Source: Gloeotrichia echinulata CP02 (GTDB lineage: Bacteria > Cyanobacteriota > Cyanobacteriia > Cyanobacteriales > Nostocaceae). From it: DNA of 64,000 nt. The DNA lies in the NCBI GenBank assembly GCA_038087035.1, contig CP051187.1:496001-560000 (forward strand), given 5' to 3'. Under the pieces are notes generated by a model that did not search any database, was not told the DNA's origin, and saw nothing but the letters and a program-made list of their open reading frames with translations. Of this stretch, positions 62,285-64,000 are shown in pieces; position 1 is the stretch's first letter, and the number at the start of each line of letters is the position of its first letter. The position numbers and the translations under genes are program-made.

Positions 62285-63835
62285 ATGTCGCCATCCCTAA
62301 CTGAAGAAATTCTCTCTCAACTACCAGGCGATGTTTTGGGAGGATTGCGTCAGACTGATCGCATTTTGGCATCGCTCAGGTCAAACAATGCTCCAATGTC
62401 AATGGTAGTTAAAGAAAATCAACAATCTTTAGAATCTGTGGATTGGGATGTGATTGTTTGCGGTGGTACTTTGGGTATTTTAATTGGTTGCGCCTTAGCT
62501 GTAAAGGGACTGCGGATAGCGGTGATGGAGAGGGGAATCTTGCGTGGTAGGGAGCAAGAGTGGAATATCTCGCGCCAAGAGTTAGAAGTATTTGTAGAAT
62601 TGAACTTGCTCACAGTTGCAGAATTAGAACAAGCGATCGCCACCGAATATAACCCAGCACGAGTCAGCTTTAATGGTGGTACTGAAGTTTGGGTAGAAGA
62701 TGTCCTCAACATCGGCGTTGATCCTGTTTATTTACTGGCTACCTTAAAAACAAAGTTTTTGGCTCTTGGCGGCGATTTACTAGAGAATACACCCTTTAGC
62801 GAGGCGGTAGTTCACCCAGATGGGGTCATGGTAAATAACCAATTTAAAACTAGGTTATTAATCGATGCGATGGGACATTTTTCGCCCATCTCCCAACAAG
62901 CACGCCAAGGGAAAAAACCAGATGCGCTTTGTTTGGTAGTGGGAAGTTGTGCGAAAGGTTTTACGGAAAATCACTCTGGCGATTTGTTGTTATCATTCAC
63001 ATCTTTGCAAAATCAATGTCAGTACTTTTGGGAAGCTTTTCCAGCCAGAGACGGGAGAACCACCTACTTATTTACCTACATGGATGCAGATCCGCAACGT
63101 TTGAATTTAGAAGCTCTATTTGAGGAATATTTGCGCCTCTTACCAGAGTATCAGGGTGTAGAATTGAGCCAGTTGCAATTTCAACGGGCGCTTTTTGGTT
63201 TCTTTCCCACCTATCGCCAAAGTCCACTCAAAACCCCTTGGAATCGCATTCTCGCTGTGGGAGATAGCAGCGGTAGTCAATCTCCTTTAAGTTTTGGCGG
63301 CTTTGGCGCGATGGTGCGTCACCTGAAGCGGTTAACATTTGGGATTCATGAAGCATTGCAAGCTGAACAATTATCTGCACCAGCGCTAGGACAACTGCAA
63401 CCTTATCAACCAAGTTTAACAGTTACCTGGTTGTTTCAAAAGGCGATGAGTGTTGGTGTAAATCAACAAATTGCACCGAATCAAATTAACCAACTGCTTT
63501 CGGCTGTATTTCAAGAAATGCAACAGTTAGGTAATCCCGTACTCAAGCCATTTTTGCAAGATATCGTGCAATTTCCAGCCCTGACCCAAACACTTTTAAG
63601 AACAGGTTTATTACATCCGGGAATAGTTGTGAAAATAATTCCCCAAGTAGGTTTACTGAGTTTGTTAGATTGGATGGTACATTATACTAATTTAGGTATT
63701 TACGCTGCCTTATTTTCCCTCAGTCCATTGTTAGAAACATGGGTGAAATATCTGCCAAGTAAACAACAATATTATTGCCATCGCTTGGTTGATAGCTGGA
63801 AATATGGTTCCGGTGGAGATTACTTTCATGAATAA
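62285..63835 (+). CDS. cruP: CruP/CruA-type lycopene cyclase family FAD protein
   Basis: 516 aa from the ATG at 62285 (a TTG at 62270 is possible). FAD-dependent oxidoreductase with the dinucleotide-binding segment WDVIVCGGTLGILIGCALA (about residues 53-71) and ERGILRGREQEWNISR next to it. FNGGTEVWVEDVLNIGVDP, LLIDAMGHFSPIS and AVGDSSGSQSPLSFGGFGAM are the CruA/CruP signatures. The length is nearer CruP, a paralogue of the CruA cyclase with a proposed protective role and doubtful cyclase activity. CruA cannot be fully excluded. Confidence 0.8.
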   Translation: MSPSLTEEILSQLPGDVLGGLRQTDRILASLRSNNAPMSMVVKENQQSLESVDWDVIVCGGTLGILIGCALAVKGLRIAVMERGILRGREQEWNISRQELEVFVELNLLTVAELEQAIATEYNPARVSFNGGTEVWVEDVLNIGVDPVYLLATLKTKFLALGGDLLENTPFSEAVVHPDGVMVNNQFKTRLLIDAMGHFSPISQQARQGKKPDALCLVVGSCAKGFTENHSGDLLLSFTSLQNQCQYFWEAFPARDGRTTYLFTYMDADPQRLNLEALFEEYLRLLPEYQGVELSQLQFQRALFGFFPTYRQSPLKTPWNRILAVGDSSGSQSPLSFGGFGAMVRHLKRLTFGIHEALQAEQLSAPALGQLQPYQPSLTVTWLFQKAMSVGVNQQIAPNQINQLLSAVFQEMQQLGNPVLKPFLQDIVQFPALTQTLLRTGLLHPGIVVKIIPQVGLLSLLDWMVHYTNLGIYAALFSLSPLLETWVKYLPSKQQYYCHRLVDSWKYGSGGDYFHE

Positions 63836-63843
63836 CTATAAAT

Positions 63844-63969
63844 CAATACAGTTCAGTTAGGCTCGAATGATATACACTGTAGGGGCACGGCATCCACAAT
63901 TTTTTCTTCTAACGACAATTTTATTCGTGCCGTGCCCCTACGACAATTTTCCTTAACTGAACTGTATTG
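63844..63969. mobile_element. MITE with 16-bp inverted repeats and 10-bp target duplication
   Basis: 126 bp. Ends CAATACAGTTCAGTTA (63844-63859) and TAACTGAACTGTATTG (63954-63969) are exact reverse complements. AACTATAAAT is directly repeated on both sides (63834-63843 and 63970-63979). Inside, GTAGGGGCACGGCA and TGCCGTGCCCCTAC form a nested inverted repeat. It lies just after the CruP stop. Confidence 0.88.
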
Positions 63970-64000
63970 AACTATAAATGACACCTCGCAGGGATTGGGG

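Overview
The window looks like chromosomal DNA of a filamentous, heterocyst-forming type cyanobacterium (Nostocales). The evidence is the octamer GCGATCGC (HIP1) scattered through coding and non-coding DNA, long arrays of 7-bp tandem repeats between genes, Ycf34, a cyAbrB regulator, a CruP/CruA-type lycopene cyclase homologue, PatA-type (DUF4388) response regulators and a cyanobacteriochrome-like taxis receptor. Species cannot be fixed from the sequence alone.

Layout. 0-11 kb: end of a K+ channel, a cobalamin-trafficking (MMADHC-like) protein, a TnpB insertion sequence, a DUF5615/DUF433 toxin-antitoxin pair whose antitoxin is frameshifted, ExbB/ExbD, TsaB, a secreted protein, a truncated CBS protein, Ycf34 and the CCA-adding enzyme. 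11-18.6 kb: a giant TamB protein on the minus strand, a DUF3110 protein and MurQ. 18.9-29.9 kb: a chemotaxis/phototaxis locus (two PatA-like regulators, CheY, CheW, a four-GAF receptor and a CheA hybrid split in two by a small inverted-repeat element). 30-32.3 kb: a delta-9 desaturase divergent from a TetR regulator fused to a recombinase-like domain, with two palindromic operator-like sites between them. 32.5-43.3 kb: an accessory region with several PD-(D/E)XK/Uma2-type nuclease genes, a sugar symporter, a phosphoribosyltransferase, and a TPR-histidine kinase next to a receiver-AlbA_2 protein. 44-50.6 kb: an AEC transporter, a VanY-type carboxypeptidase and two PBP2 genes, the second broken by two IS605-like non-autonomous insertions. 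50.8-54.8 kb: polyamine ABC transporter genes potA, potD and potB with a four-helix-bundle gene between potA and potD; no potC is seen. 55.5-64 kb: a zinc-ribbon membrane protein, a ClC transporter, cyAbrB, an Rrf2 regulator, cobD, pyrR, a small hypothetical gene and a CruP-like gene, ending in a clean MITE.

The intergenic DNA is unusually busy. Heptamer arrays supply start codons (ATGACNA) and stop codons (GTTAG) to several genes. Inverted-repeat MITE-like elements and decayed IS200/IS605 ends have broken or trimmed at least three genes (PBP2 paralogue, cheA, the CBS protein). The best candidates for an undescribed system are the TPR-kinase/receiver-AlbA_2 gene pair at 39.1-42.6 kb, the TetR-recombinase-fold regulator with its operator pair, and the solo TnpB right ends that keep the omega-RNA-like fold. 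All functional calls come from reading sequence motifs; no database search was possible.
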